Made by a program: the position numbers and the translations under genes
The notes under the pieces: model-generated
The model's database searches: none
The model's input: the letters and a program-made list of their open reading frames with translations, nothing else
What the model was told of the DNA's origin: nothing
Shown: piece after piece, positions 13,215-23,582 of the stretch
Position numbering within the stretch: position 1 is the stretch's first letter
Layout of the letters: each line of letters opens with the position of its first letter
Assembly (NCBI RefSeq): GCF_000143415.4
Contig: NW_003314350.1
Coordinates: 620,001-684,000 of the forward strand
DNA from: Selaginella moellendorffii
Taxonomy: Eukaryota; Streptophyta; Lycopodiopsida; Selaginellales; Selaginellaceae
Length of the DNA: 64,000 nt
Direction: 5' to 3'

Positions 13215-13653
13215 CTCGAAGAAGCTAAAATACGAAGAAGCTCAAGAGCCACAAATTAACGCTAAAACCCTTAGGGCAATCTTTACTGTTATATATAACG
13301 ATTCCTAAAAGGATTGCTACTCCCTTTAGTATCTTTTCAACGCATGCAAGAGTTTGAACTGCACCGTTGGATGATGCTGCGATCCGACGGTCCCAGAGCT
13401 AAAGGCGGAACGTGCCATGTGTAGGAGCCCTAAAATGGACTGGGCAATGGGCGCGAGCGTGTTGCGCAGCCACTGTTGTCTTTGCCGGGTCGTGTATCGG
13501 CGGCGATCGAGAGATTCATCTGATCCAGGGTCCAGGTTTGTGGCGCGATCGATCGATCACATCTCAGGGAAAGATTTCAGGGGAATGCTATGACTGTGAT
13601 GGATCAGGGAGAAATCCGGGTGTTCTTGCGGTAGCGAGCTGGAAATATCGGTC
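13215..13653. promoter_or_regulatory. divergent promoter between GGP and RabGAP genes
   Basis: About 440 bp separate the minus-strand GGP start and the plus-strand RabGAP start. A palindromic TATA-like GTTATATATAAC at 13288-13299 would place the GGP transcription start near 13258, only some 45 nt before its ATG. No RNA gene is seen. Confidence 0.5.
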
Positions 13654-15105
13654 ATGGGGAGCTCTAGAATGGTGTGGATGACTAGGAAAGTAGCCATTCT
13701 CGATCTGTACGCGTTTCCACTGGAGGTGCCGCTGGAAGACGCCGCTCTTCTCAACGATCTAAAGAAGAGGGTGAAGGAGCAGCACCGGCAATGGTTGTCG
13801 ATCGAGGCAAGCAAGGGAGAGGACTGGTATGTAGATAGATTCGCGAGAAATACTCCATTCCTGGACACCTTTGCCGCTTATGCCAAGTCCAAGCAGCTCA
13901 AAGGGATGATCCGAAAGGGAATTCCTCCAGCTCTTCGTCCAAAGGTGTGGCTGGCTTCTTCCGGCGCTGCAAAGAAGCGCTCCACAGCTCCCAGGAGTTA
14001 CTACAACGATCTCATCGAAGCCGTCGAGAATAGAGTCACTCCGGCGACTAGGCAAATCGATCAGGTAAGCTATAGTTTCTCGATTGACAACTCATTGTAG
14101 TTTTTTTCCAGGATCTCCCTCGAACTTTTCCGACACATCCATGGTTGGATTCCAAAGAAGGGCAGCAATCGCTGAGAAGAATTCTTGTTGCTTACTCGTT
14201 TCGTGACTCTCGAGTCGGATACTGCCAGGTAAGAGAACTTCATTGTCATCACATTGTCCAGTTCATAGCTAAAGTTTTGTGGTGATAGGGAATGAATTTC
14301 ATCACAGCGCTTCTTCTTCTAGTGATGAGGTCGGAAGAGGACGCCTTTTGGATGCTTGCTGTGTTGCTGGAGGACGTTCTCCACAGCGATACTTACTCAG
14401 ACAATCTCTATGGTTGTCATATCGAGCAAAGAGTTTTCAAGGACCTCATGAGGCAGAGAAGTCCGAGGTAAGAAACATTTTCGTCTTTACAAGAGATCGA
14501 TTTGGATCTGTTTCAGGCTGGCTGCCCACTTCCATGATATTGGATTTGACGTGTCGCTAGTCACCACCGAGTGGTTTCTTTGCTTGTTCTCCAAGAGTTT
14601 GCCTTCTGAGGTAAGTTTTGTCCGCTTCTTCAAAGAGAAGAAAATCAAATCGTGTTTGCAGACGACAATGAGAATTTGGGACGTTCTTTTCAATGAGGGA
14701 GCAAGCATCATCTTTACAGTGGCACTATCATTGTTTCAGGTAATCAGGAAAAAGCATTTAAACTTAAAGACGCTTTTGAACTGCAGACGCGAGAAGATCA
14801 CCTTCTATGTGCCAGAAATGTTGGTGAAGCTCTCAGAATTTTGCACGATGCAACCCCGAGGCTGTACAACCCCGATACAGTTCTTAAGGTGTTTGATGGC
14901 TGGCTTTTTTTGTTTCCTTCTGATCAATCCCATGGTAATAATTCAGGCTGCTTTCGAAGGACTGGGCATGATGACAAGCTACACCATTGCCAAGCACAGA
15001 GAGAAGCAAGGAGTGGTTGTTGCAGCCGAGCTACAACAAAAATTAAGACAATCCACAACAACTTGTGATATTGGCAGTAGATTGTGTGGTGCTACAGTTC
15101 TCTAG
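13654..15105 (+). CDS. TBC-domain RabGAP with altered C-terminus
   Basis: Predicted GTPase-activating protein for Rab GTPases in membrane traffic. Exons 13654-14064, 14112-14228, 14289-14467, 14517-14610, 14662-14739, 14787-14888 and 14947-15105 give 379 aa. TBC motifs are in order: GIPPALRPKVWL, the DLPRTFP arginine finger (R141), the RVGYCQGMNF glutamine finger (Q176), then the WFLCLFSKSLP and RIWDVLFNEG blocks. Upstream is a Lys/Glu-rich helix. After LQQKLRQ in the last exon, the reading frame crosses into sequence that is antisense to the 3' end of the kinase family found elsewhere in the window, so the final 17 residues are a chimeric tail. Catalytic residues are intact, so GAP activity is plausible. 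Exons 5-7 are the source of fragments at 21.8, 36.3, 47.5 and 55.7 kb. Confidence 0.9.
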
Positions 15106-15305
15106 AATTTAAGGATGATTGATCACTTGATCCAGTGTCAATCTTTTCCTTGGATCCAAAACAAGCATGCCCATAATAAGATTTCTCGCCTCTGGCGACA
15201 GATTGACAAGCCACTGGAACTCCAGGTTCGATCACTTGTAGCCTTTGAGAAGCTCGTATGCGATCACTCCAAGCCCCCAAATATCTACAGCCTTTGTGTA
15301 TGACA
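15062..15305 (-). pseudogene. 3' fragment of the array kinase gene
   Basis: The minus strand matches the 3' third of the kinase genes at 42005-42925 and 47629-48549 (region after the APE motif), broken by substitutions and a deletion. It overlaps the final codons of the RabGAP gene on the other strand and marks the left edge of the tandem array. Confidence 0.75.
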
Positions 15306-15800
15306 ATCAATGCCCTTACTGGGCATTTTACAACACTTGTTTTTTTAAATTCCCTAATTGATGATTAATAATATACATCTTTAAACCCTTTACTATATAT
15401 TTAAAGTATAAGATTGCAGTCGTTTTGTTCCAAGTCACAGTACACCTCCCCCATAAGATCACGTGCTGACGATTGTGTTGCCAAGGATCACATCAAGGAG
15501 CCCATTTTTGCGACTATCCTCTCGTGGGTCGATGCGATCACCCCCAAGACTCATTTCACACAAGCCTGTCTTTGAGTCCTTGGAGATGCTCCATCTCCCA
15601 CTTTTCCAACATAATCTAATGCAGTTTACCTCCCTAATGCTTGGCTCCCTCTAAATAAACTTTAATCTAATCTACCACTCAATCCTCTAATCCACCACCT
15701 TTCTCATCGCATCCCTCACATTCCATCCATATCTCATGGCTTCTTGCACAAGACCTTTGTCCTTGTCTAGCATCCTCTTCACCAAGTTACTCCTCTTTCA
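15306..15800. other. spacer of unit 1, shared with unit 3
   Basis: No gene is supported. Part of it (about 15310-15620) matches 37380-37640 of unit 3, including GCCCTTA(C/G)TGGGCATTTTACAACACTTG, so it belongs to the duplicated block upstream of FucT. Confidence 0.6.
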
Positions 15801-17121
15801 CACACCACTAGTTTGTTCTTCCTCTACGTTTTGCTCTCTCAGAATCACTTCCCGGACAAGGCCATGGAAGATCTTATCGTTCCAGAGTAAGGCGATGCTC
15901 GCAGTGCGGGAGCCGGCTAGAGTTCCAGTCCTATCACCGCAAATCCACAGACTCGCCATCGCCAGCTCTCATCCTACGAGCAAATCCACGCCCGGTGCTC
16001 TCGATTGATCCAAGATAACCCAGACGGCGATCACGGCGACTGCCAATTCGGGATCGCGCCATTTGGATCGCAGGGCCTGGGGAACAAGATTGCTTCCACT
16101 TTTCTCTATGCTCTGCTCATGAACAGAGTTTTTCTAGATTCGTCCGCAGAGAACATGGATCGATTGTTTTGCGAGCCATTCCCAAAGAGTTCCTGGCTCC
16201 TCCCCAGATCCCTGGAGAGCCGATTATTCACAGTCAACGATTCATCGCGCCCGGATCTAAAAATCACTTCTAAGCACTGTCACGATTTCGCGAGCTCGAT
16301 CAAGTTATCTGTCCGTGGACTACACTCCGGACGATCGAAAATTCTTCTGCAAGGAGCAGCAAAAACTCTTGCAATCGCAGGTAACTTGGCTGTTTCTCCG
16401 GTCAAATGTCTACTTTGTTCCGGGATTGTTTTTGGTCCTTCCGGAGTGATCTCGCGAAGCGCAGCAGGCGATCTTCCATCACTTGAGCCGCTATCTCTTT
16501 CATCTCATCGATCCGTTGTGGGATCGCACAGCGCACGACTCATATCTCGCGCTCGCCGATCGCGTAGTCTCTCCACTTGCAAGGAGTTCGTCAAAACCTG
16601 GCGGCGGAGGTGTTCCAGTGCGCAGTGGAGACGAAGATCCTCCCCAATATCAGCAAGAACAACTAGAGGATCATGCTGCGCTCCTCGATCAGCTCGCAGC
16701 AGCAGCAGATCAGTGACTTCGCTGGACGAGCACCACTTTGACGTGCTGCGGGAGATCTACCTCAACTCCTCCACCGCCGATGGATCGATCGTGAGAGTGG
16801 AGCAGCCAAGCCACGAGGGGCAGCAGCACACCAGATTTCTCGAGAAAGCTCTCGCAGAGATTTATTTTCTGGGGTTGCTGATCACGAGTCCTGGCACCAC
16901 TTTCGGCTACATTGGTCAGGGATTAGTCGGGTTGAGGCCTTGGCTTATGTGGGCTGGGCGTGACTCAGGTGGGGATGTTTGCTCCAAGGCAAGAACTATT
17001 GGATCCTTGCTTCGTTTCGTTTGGGGAGTCTAACTGCGATTGTGGAGATGTCAAGCTTGACAATTTGGAGCGGTGTCAAGATTGGCCTATAGCGCCTGGT
17101 GTTCAGCTCAAACCAACTTGA
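15801..17121 (+). pseudogene. GT37 fucosyltransferase pseudogene (unit 1)
   Basis: Nearly full-length relic of the family represented intact at 26640 and 49203. The 5' end with the start codon is not recognisable. Several small deletions remove blocks that the intact copies have, some of them multiples of three (for example in the GLGNKMLAIAS and LLIARDSS regions) and others shifting frame. The region encoding GIQMRVPP is disrupted. The C-terminal LRPWLMWAG block and the stop position are still recognisable. Not expected to make an active enzyme. Confidence 0.85.
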
Positions 17122-17394
17122 ATCTTATTCAGGACATGTAGAGAGTTTTATTGTGTCTTCTAGAATGTGGACCATTTTGGTATGAATTGTTTGATATGCA
17201 ACTGATTTCAAGGAAGTTATCTTTCTTTGATGTGGTTATGCCTCCATTCCACGAGCTTGGATGTTACAAAAAGGAATCCACAACTAAGATGTGTGAGGAT
17301 CAATTTATAGCAAGAAATGGCATAGCTTCTGTCAATATCATTCACATGATGGACGTTTTTTAATTTATCAGATTTACATGATAAGTGATTCTCC
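17122..17394. other. FucT-PPR spacer of unit 1
   Basis: Matches the region after the stop codon in the two intact FucT copies (28170-28430 and 50853-51110), so it is probably FucT 3' UTR and spacer. No gene is seen. Confidence 0.6.
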
Positions 17395-17597
17395 TCTTTT
17401 TGTTTCCATGGCTATGCAAGTTGTAATTCTAGTGGGATCAAACTCCTGGTGAAGTTTTCATGTATGAATGTCTTCCTTGGACTCAGCAGTGCCAAGCCTG
17501 CAAGAATGATCGCATTGATAACTTCTTCCAGGAGCCTGTCTCAAGCTAAGCTGATCCAAAGTCGGGTTTCTTTCAGCAGCCACCAAGGGACTTTACA
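17395..17597 (+). pseudogene. 5' fragment of PPR gene (unit 1)
   Basis: Matches the start of the PPR gene at 28540-28700 (ECIALITSSRSLSQAK region) and stops abruptly after 'aagggacttt', where the gypsy fragment begins. Confidence 0.75.
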
Positions 17598-20145
17598 AAC
17601 ATTATAAATGTGCTTCTCCCATGTCCCCTCCGAGTGGATCAAAACATCATCAATAAAGTCAATAGTCACCTCTGACATATCGCAAAGAACCTTATCCATC
17701 ATCCACTAAAAAATTGCTAGAGTATTGTTCAAACTAAATGGCATCACCAAGAACTTGTACATGTACGAAAAGTAGTCTTAAGAATATATTTTTTGGCCAT
17801 TGGTACTTGCTAATACCCAGAAGCAAGATCTAGTTTGGTGAACTAACGACTTCGCCCCAGACGATCCAAAAGATCAGCAGTGTGAGGAAGAGGGTACACA
17901 TATGGGATCGTCACTTCGTTTAATGGACGATAGTCGATGCAGAAATGAATACTCCCATAAGGCTTCGTCACAAGATGAGGTTCACATACCCAAGGACTCC
18001 GCGACTTCCAAATAACACTTTTCTCTAACATCTCCTTGACGTTTGCACGTAAAATCTTGATCTCCTTGAGTGAACGACGACGAATAGGAACCTTGATTGG
18101 ATGAGCATCCCCGGTTGGAATTGGATAGCATGTGGCAATCTTGGCCCTGGACGATAGGTCAAATTCAAAGAGATCAAAATACTCCTTCATGAGCCGATCA
18201 ACCACTGCAACACAAAGATTGTCGGAAGGATTAGAAAAGGGAAGAGTAGAACAAAATGGAAATATAGGAGGAAATAGTGGGGGAACAAAAATAATGCCAG
18301 TAGAGGTAGAAGTAGAGGGATGAAAAGGTATGAAAGTGAAAGGAATGGATGAAATATAAAGAAGTATGAGACAAAGGGGAGAAGCCTCAAAGTCACATTT
18401 AGTATGATTGCGCTGCAACCAATCTATACCAAGAATGAGGTTAAAAGCTTGACTTGACACCACCCGCAATGACTGCAACTCAAGTTCGAGATCACTCACA
18501 CACACAACCAGGTCTGCCTCATCCCATGCACATGCATATGTACGGCCATTGCCATAAAGAATGAAAACTGGTTCTGCCACACGACGCAAGTGTAGATGGC
18601 AATGTGTGGCAATAGGTCGAGCAATAGAAGATAAACTTGAACCTGTATCAACCAATATAGAGAGAATAATAGAAGACCTCTTGTTATAAAAACGAGCTTG
18701 GAAAGTAAACACTGAATGAACTGATGCTGAGTGAACCCTTTGATGATACTCCTGAAAGAAAGATGGAAGGGTCATTGACTTATTTACGCAAAGTCCCTCC
18801 GTTACTCGCACGACTCCTCATTTCCCGAAAGCATCTCGGTGTTCAAACCTTCCACTGTAGCAGCACCAACGGGACATTGCTGACGCCAAAGTCTCCAGCC
18901 AGGAAATGGAAGTCACTAATCCGGAAAATGCCGACAATATTAATAAGTATGACTAACTTCATCACATGCTTAGCAGCGAACATTATGGCCACAACCACGT
19001 CCTTGCCCTTGTCCTTGGACTCGAGCAGTAGCAACAGCATCAGCCTCTATTGGAACAAGACCATCACCCATAGGAAGTGGAGCTGAAGGACATGCAACAA
19101 GAAGTGGAAGAGGTGACATCTCATAATGTTGTGCCAAGCAAAGAGCATTGTCAAGGGTGGCGGGAGCAAATGTATACACAAGTTTAACAAGATCTTGACG
19201 AAGTGCTAGCTACAACATTCCTAACTTGATCCGCTCCGACATATCTGGCTTCGCACGAAGAAAAAGACTTCAGAAACGAATGCTAAATTGCATCATCGAC
19301 TCAGATGGCCCTTGGCGAAGACAATGCAATTGTTGGAAGGCATCATCACAGTTGTCAGCATGTTTGAAAGTGCATTTGAAGACATCCAGAAGAACACTCC
19401 AATCCCCACGAGTGGTTGCGCTCAAACCATTATACCACTACAATGCCGCCCTTAAAGACACGTGGGAAACTCACGCAAACGTCAAGTATCATCCCAAGAA
19501 TGATATATGGCAATCACCGTGAAATGATCGAACCAATAGTACACATCATCCCTAAGATTCCCACGAAAGAACTCCAGCCGAACGTGAGGATTGGTGCCAA
19601 GAGCAGGAAAAGTTGTACCCCGTGCCGTGAATGCCACTATCAATTAAGTTTGGTTGTTCAATTGCAAGCACATAGCATCAAGCAATTATACCAACTGTTG
19701 CTCCAAAGTCAAAAGAGGAGATTGTTGATTTGCCATGAAGACAAATGAAGAAAGAGCAAAAAAAAGAGAAATGACAAAAAGCTAGAAGGAAATGGTAAAC
19801 TTAAACAATGCAAAAAGCTAAATCTAAACCAAAATCCTAAAAAGAAAGAATAAAAGAAAGGAAATAAAAACAAACTAAATCTAGATGATGCAAAAGTTAG
19901 ATCTAAACCAAAATCCTAAATCCAAGCACTCTTTAGGGACAATTAAAGGTGCCCCTCACCTCCACCAATGTGAATGTATGGAATATAGAAAAAGAATACA
20001 GAAAATGTGCATATCAATTAGCCCAAAAACCTTAATTTATATATAAGAGCGAGTGGTCCGGATTGAAACCAATCTGACGGTTACCAAAATCCCACTACAC
20101 TAATATAAGTATATGACATCGTAGCTGTACACTTGGCCCTCACAA
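17598..20145 (-). mobile_element. truncated Ty3/gypsy element fragment
   Basis: Inserted sequence that separates the PPR fragment from the lectin pseudogene; both edges are inferred from where homology with other units breaks. On the minus strand, 18811-17843 encodes an aspartic protease motif ILVDTGSSLSS, then the start of reverse transcriptase (WVCEPHLVTKPYGS, CIDYRPLNEVTIP, YPLPHTADLLDRLG), and stops before the catalytic YxDD. Upstream on the same strand (about 19740-18820) is a decayed gag with a basic, Gly/Cys zinc-knuckle-like patch. The frame is broken repeatedly and no paired LTRs were found, so this is a dead fragment. Lineage within gypsy is not assigned; it is clearly different from the chromovirus at 56 kb. 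Confidence 0.75.
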
Positions 20146-20253
20146 TATGAAATTAATTGAAAGTTTTATAAATATTATAATATTTTTATAAAAATATTGT
20201 TTTAACAAAATACATAAATTTCATATATATTAGAGCTAATTAAGTATAAACCT

Positions 20254-21136
20254 ATAAAAATATTTTTATTTTTATTTTTATATTTTCTATTTTTAATTAA
20301 AAAAATAGTTTATGGAAGAGCAACTGTAGAATGGGGTAATAATAACACACTTACTGAAAATTAAATTAACCTTATAATTAATAATGGATTTTTAGATATT
20401 TTAACCCACATTAAAAATTATCATTCATATTAAGAATTTAACTGTTTTAAATATTGGCAGTTTCAGTTTGACCAGTTGATCAATATGGTGGCTCTCCATC
20501 CACATCCTCAATTTTAATAGCAAATACACCCAAACAATTATTGGCGTGAGAATCAAAGAAGCTGTTAGGTACTTAATAAATACATATAATACTACAATGA
20601 TTGCAACAAAATCTGATGTATGAAAAATTATATCTCAAAATTATATTATTCAATATTCAGTAGTATTTTGGTGGAGACTAACCTTAATTAAAGTTAATAA
20701 TTTGTTTACATCTTATCTTTCATATGATAATTGTGATACTACCTTAACTACTTTAAATGCTGGTTTTTCAGACCATGTGTTATATATAGGCCAATTTTTG
20801 GTATCCCCAAATCGCAAAAATGTGTTATTAATAGAAATAAATTGTAAAGTTTCACTTTATTCAGGAAAAAATTTACTATGGAGATCTGATATCACATTTG
20901 ATTTTATTGGTCAATGTAAGCTTGATCTTCAAAAAGATGGGAATTTGGTATTATATACTGATAAGAAAATAAAAATGTGGTCAATTGATCATTATTGTTA
21001 TAATCAACCAGATTGTATATTTCTTACTTATCTTAGTTTATTAAATAATTGCAACTTAGTAATTTATGAGGCTAATAGTCCAAATGCTATTTGGTGGGAA
21101 ACAAAAACTACTAATCATTTCGGTTGTTTAAAATAA
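20254..21136 (+). pseudogene. lectin-like secreted protein, pseudogene copy (unit 1)
   Basis: Relic of the family that is intact at 40500. The start ATG has become ATA (20254-20256), an early Glu codon has become TAA and the N-terminal half carries deletions. From about 20702 the frame is open to the family stop and still holds the whole bulb-type lectin part, including QKDGNLVLY. Confidence 0.85.
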
Positions 21137-21847
21137 TACTTAAGATTTATATTAGTCATGTAAAACTTTATTAAGCGCAATTTAATTTACAATAGTTTAG
21201 TATCCAAATGAAAATTAGAGGGACCAAGAGTGAATTAAATTGCATGCAAGGTCTTTTCTCTTTTGTTGTGCTCTGAGTGGAATATTATATTCAGATCTAA
21301 TGCTTCCATCATTCCTTGCCATGTAAAACCATCCAACTTAAAATTTAATACTTCCATCATTTTTTGGCATGCAAAACCACCAAATCTTTATTAGAGTCAG
21401 TGAAAGGCATCAAAACCATAATTGAAACTTTTATTAAATGTTTTTGAAATTCTTTGTATAAGCTATTGTTGAATAGCTTTATTTAATTATAATTTATTTT
21501 TATTGAGCATGAAAAATATGATAAAATTCTAGCTATAATACGGTTAACCAAGGACAATATGGTAGGGAAAAATAAAAGATAAAAAATGTTTAAAATATAT
21601 GGTTATTATCTTGGTATGTTCTTCATGTCTCAATATTGTTTTTAATACGCAGAGTCCAAGTGACATGAGCCAGTTCATTGATACTACAAGCTTTAGCCAG
21701 TTTGCCTATGAAATTAGCTATATCACATCAACCTTAGAATGAGCTTCGTACCTGGAGAGCTGTCTACTCACACAAGGTAACAGTGCTTCATCTATATCTG
21801 TCTTCTCCCTTGAGTTCCTAATATGTGCAAGAATGCAAAATATAAAT
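21137..21847. other. lectin-kinase spacer (unit 1)
   Basis: AT-rich sequence also present after the lectin genes of units 3 and 4 (41394-42000 and 46844-47480). No coding sequence or RNA gene is supported. Confidence 0.55.
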
Positions 21848-22110
21848 GAGGGAGCAAGCATCATCTTTACAGTGGCACTATCATCGTTTTAGGTAATCAG
21901 GAAATAGAGAAGATCATCTTCTATGCACTTGTTGGTAAAGCTCTCCATGAGTCTTTACAACCCTAAGGTGTTTGATGGTTATTTTTTATTGTTTCCTTGT
22001 AACCCCGTGGTAATAATGTAGCTGCCTTTGAAGGACTGGGTTTAATGACAAGTTACACCATTAAAGATTGGTTGTTGCAGCTGAGCTACAATGAAACTCA
22101 AGACAATTTT
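21848..22110 (+). pseudogene. RabGAP exon 5-7 remnant (unit 1)
   Basis: Matches RabGAP exons 5 (GASIIFTVALS), 6 and 7 (FEGLGMMTSYTI) with the intervening introns, so it was copied from genomic DNA rather than from mRNA. Frames are broken. Confidence 0.75.
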
Positions 22111-23064
22111 AAACACAGTTAAAACATATTTAACTTTAGATGAGCTTTGGTGTAGAAGTTTTCTAAGTTTCTTCACAGCTGGATGGCTAGAGTGTGGAGT
22201 GCTTCTCTTCCCTCCATAACAACTTGTGATATTGGCAGTAGCCCGTGTGGTGCTACAGTTCTCTAGAATCCAAGGATGATTGATCACTTGGTCTAGTGTC
22301 AATCTCTTCCTGGGATCCAAGTCCAGCATGCCCATAATCAGATTTTTCGCCTCTGGTGACAGATTGGCAGGCCACTGGAACTCCCCCTCGCGCAGCAAAT
22401 GCATCTCCAGGTTCGATCGCTGATAGCCCTTGAGGAGTTCGTATGCGATCACTCCAACATCCACCGCCTTCGTGTAAGACAGCCCATATCTCTCGACAAA
22501 GATAAGCTCGGGAGCCATGTACTTCTCAGTCCCGCAGCTCTGGCTCATCTCTCTGGCATCGTCGGTCGCCACTCCAAAATCCCCAATCACTGGCCTGATC
22601 GTGCTTTCATCTTGCAGCTTGGTGAAAACGTTCTCCAGCTTGAGATCGCGATGGACAACACCACTCGAGTGGACGCCCTTGAGTGTCTCAGCGAGCTCCT
22701 TAACGATCTCGGCTACCTCCTCCTCCCTCAGTGGCCCTTTCATCGCTAGATCGCGCAGGCTAGGGCCACAAAGTTCCATGACCATCGTCCCAAAGCAACG
22801 CCCGCCAACCTTCCTCTCCCTCCTCAGCCCATGGAGGAAGACAACTCCAGGAATGGGGCGAAGCTTGTCCAAGATCCTAGTCTCCCTCTCGGCACAACTC
22901 TCCAACTTAAACATCTTTCCTGCGTACCTATGGCGGTTGCGGGCTGCGTCACTCAGCAAGTAGACTTGGCCCTGTCCTCCATGCCCCAACTTCTCGTGTC
23001 TGATGTACCACTTGAGAAGCTCGCCACACTCGTCATCTCTAAACTCGCCATCCTCGAGCGCCAT
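22042..23064 (-). CDS. serine/threonine protein kinase, probably defective (unit 1)
   Basis: Third full-length copy of the kinase family (compare 42005-42925). ATG at 23064. The Gly-loop, Lys50, HRDLKLEN, GDFG and APE motifs are all present. Two differences stand out. A 9-bp in-frame deletion removes Trp-Gly-Leu from the conserved DVWGLG of subdomain IX, which packs the C-lobe. A 12-bp deletion removes the normal stop, so the frame reads on through RabGAP-derived sequence to 22042 and adds about 35 residues ending in a hydrophobic stretch. The frame is still open, but I expect a misfolded or inactive product. Confidence 0.7.
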   Translation of the reverse strand: MALEDGEFRDDECGELLKWYIRHEKLGHGGQGQVYLLSDAARNRHRYAGKMFKLESCAERETRILDKLRPIPGVVFLHGLRRERKVGGRCFGTMVMELCGPSLRDLAMKGPLREEEVAEIVKELAETLKGVHSSGVVHRDLKLENVFTKLQDESTIRPVIGDFGVATDDAREMSQSCGTEKYMAPELIFVERYGLSYTKAVDVGVIAYELLKGYQRSNLEMHLLREGEFQWPANLSPEAKNLIMGMLDLDPRKRLTLDQVINHPWILENCSTTRATANITSCYGGKRSTPHSSHPAVKKLRKLLHQSSSKVKYVLTVFKIVLSFIVAQLQQPIFNGVTCH

Positions 23065-23582
23065 CACGTCTTCCCCTTTTTCTCGCTTGGTTTTAAGAAA
23101 ATCTAGCTTCCCACAACAGGTTTAATGATCATAAAACTGACCATTTTAAAGGACCATTTTAAGATACAACGGCTAATATTTTTTATTAATTAGAATAATT
23201 TATATGGAATTAAAGGTGATCTCTATTTTGTAATTTTGCATTGTTTGATGCAGTCGGGGTTTTATGTGTACATGCAAACTAGCCAAGCACGGAAGCTTCA
23301 CGAGCAGAGTTATGACTATGCAGCATTGTTGGTCCCGACTGCATTTGGCTGAAATCCCAACCACTACCAAACGAAGAAGTTGATTTATATGCACAGTAAT
23401 ACTAGAGTGGTAAATAATTTTGAAAGTGAAAGAATGAAATTTCTAGAGATCGATCTCGACACAATTGCAATCGAACCACAATAGATAAAGATTGTAGAGA
23501 TGCAAATGTCGCAAATGTGACTTCGGGTATCAAAAGTTACCTGTCGACTAGTCTTTTTGAATATTTTTTCCTTACTGCCACG

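Larger units (their letters stand above)
15069..23100. repeat. array unit 1 (FucT-PPR-lectin-kinase, all decayed)
   Basis: First and most decayed of five tandem units. Order: kinase 3' fragment, FucT pseudogene, PPR 5' fragment cut by a gypsy fragment, lectin pseudogene, RabGAP exon remnants, kinase copy. Edges are judged by eye from where homology to units 3 and 4 begins and ends. Confidence 0.7.

Noticed and set aside
13252-13252. GTG-started N-terminus for the GGP gene (MALELLRILASS...)
   Set aside because: Wrong frame; the ATG at 13214 in another frame gives the conserved Cys-rich GGP N-terminus.
13262-13275. Telo-box-like AAACCCTTA near the GGP start
   Set aside because: One extra T compared with the AAACCCTA core; not counted as a telo-box.
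17843-18811. Domesticated protease/RT gene
   Set aside because: The frame stops before the RT active site, gag upstream is broken and no flanking structure suggests host use.
22517-22963. 148-codon plus-strand frames opposite the kinases (also 42378 and 48002)
   Set aside because: Conserved only because the kinase is; Ser/Leu-rich shadow composition, no known domain.
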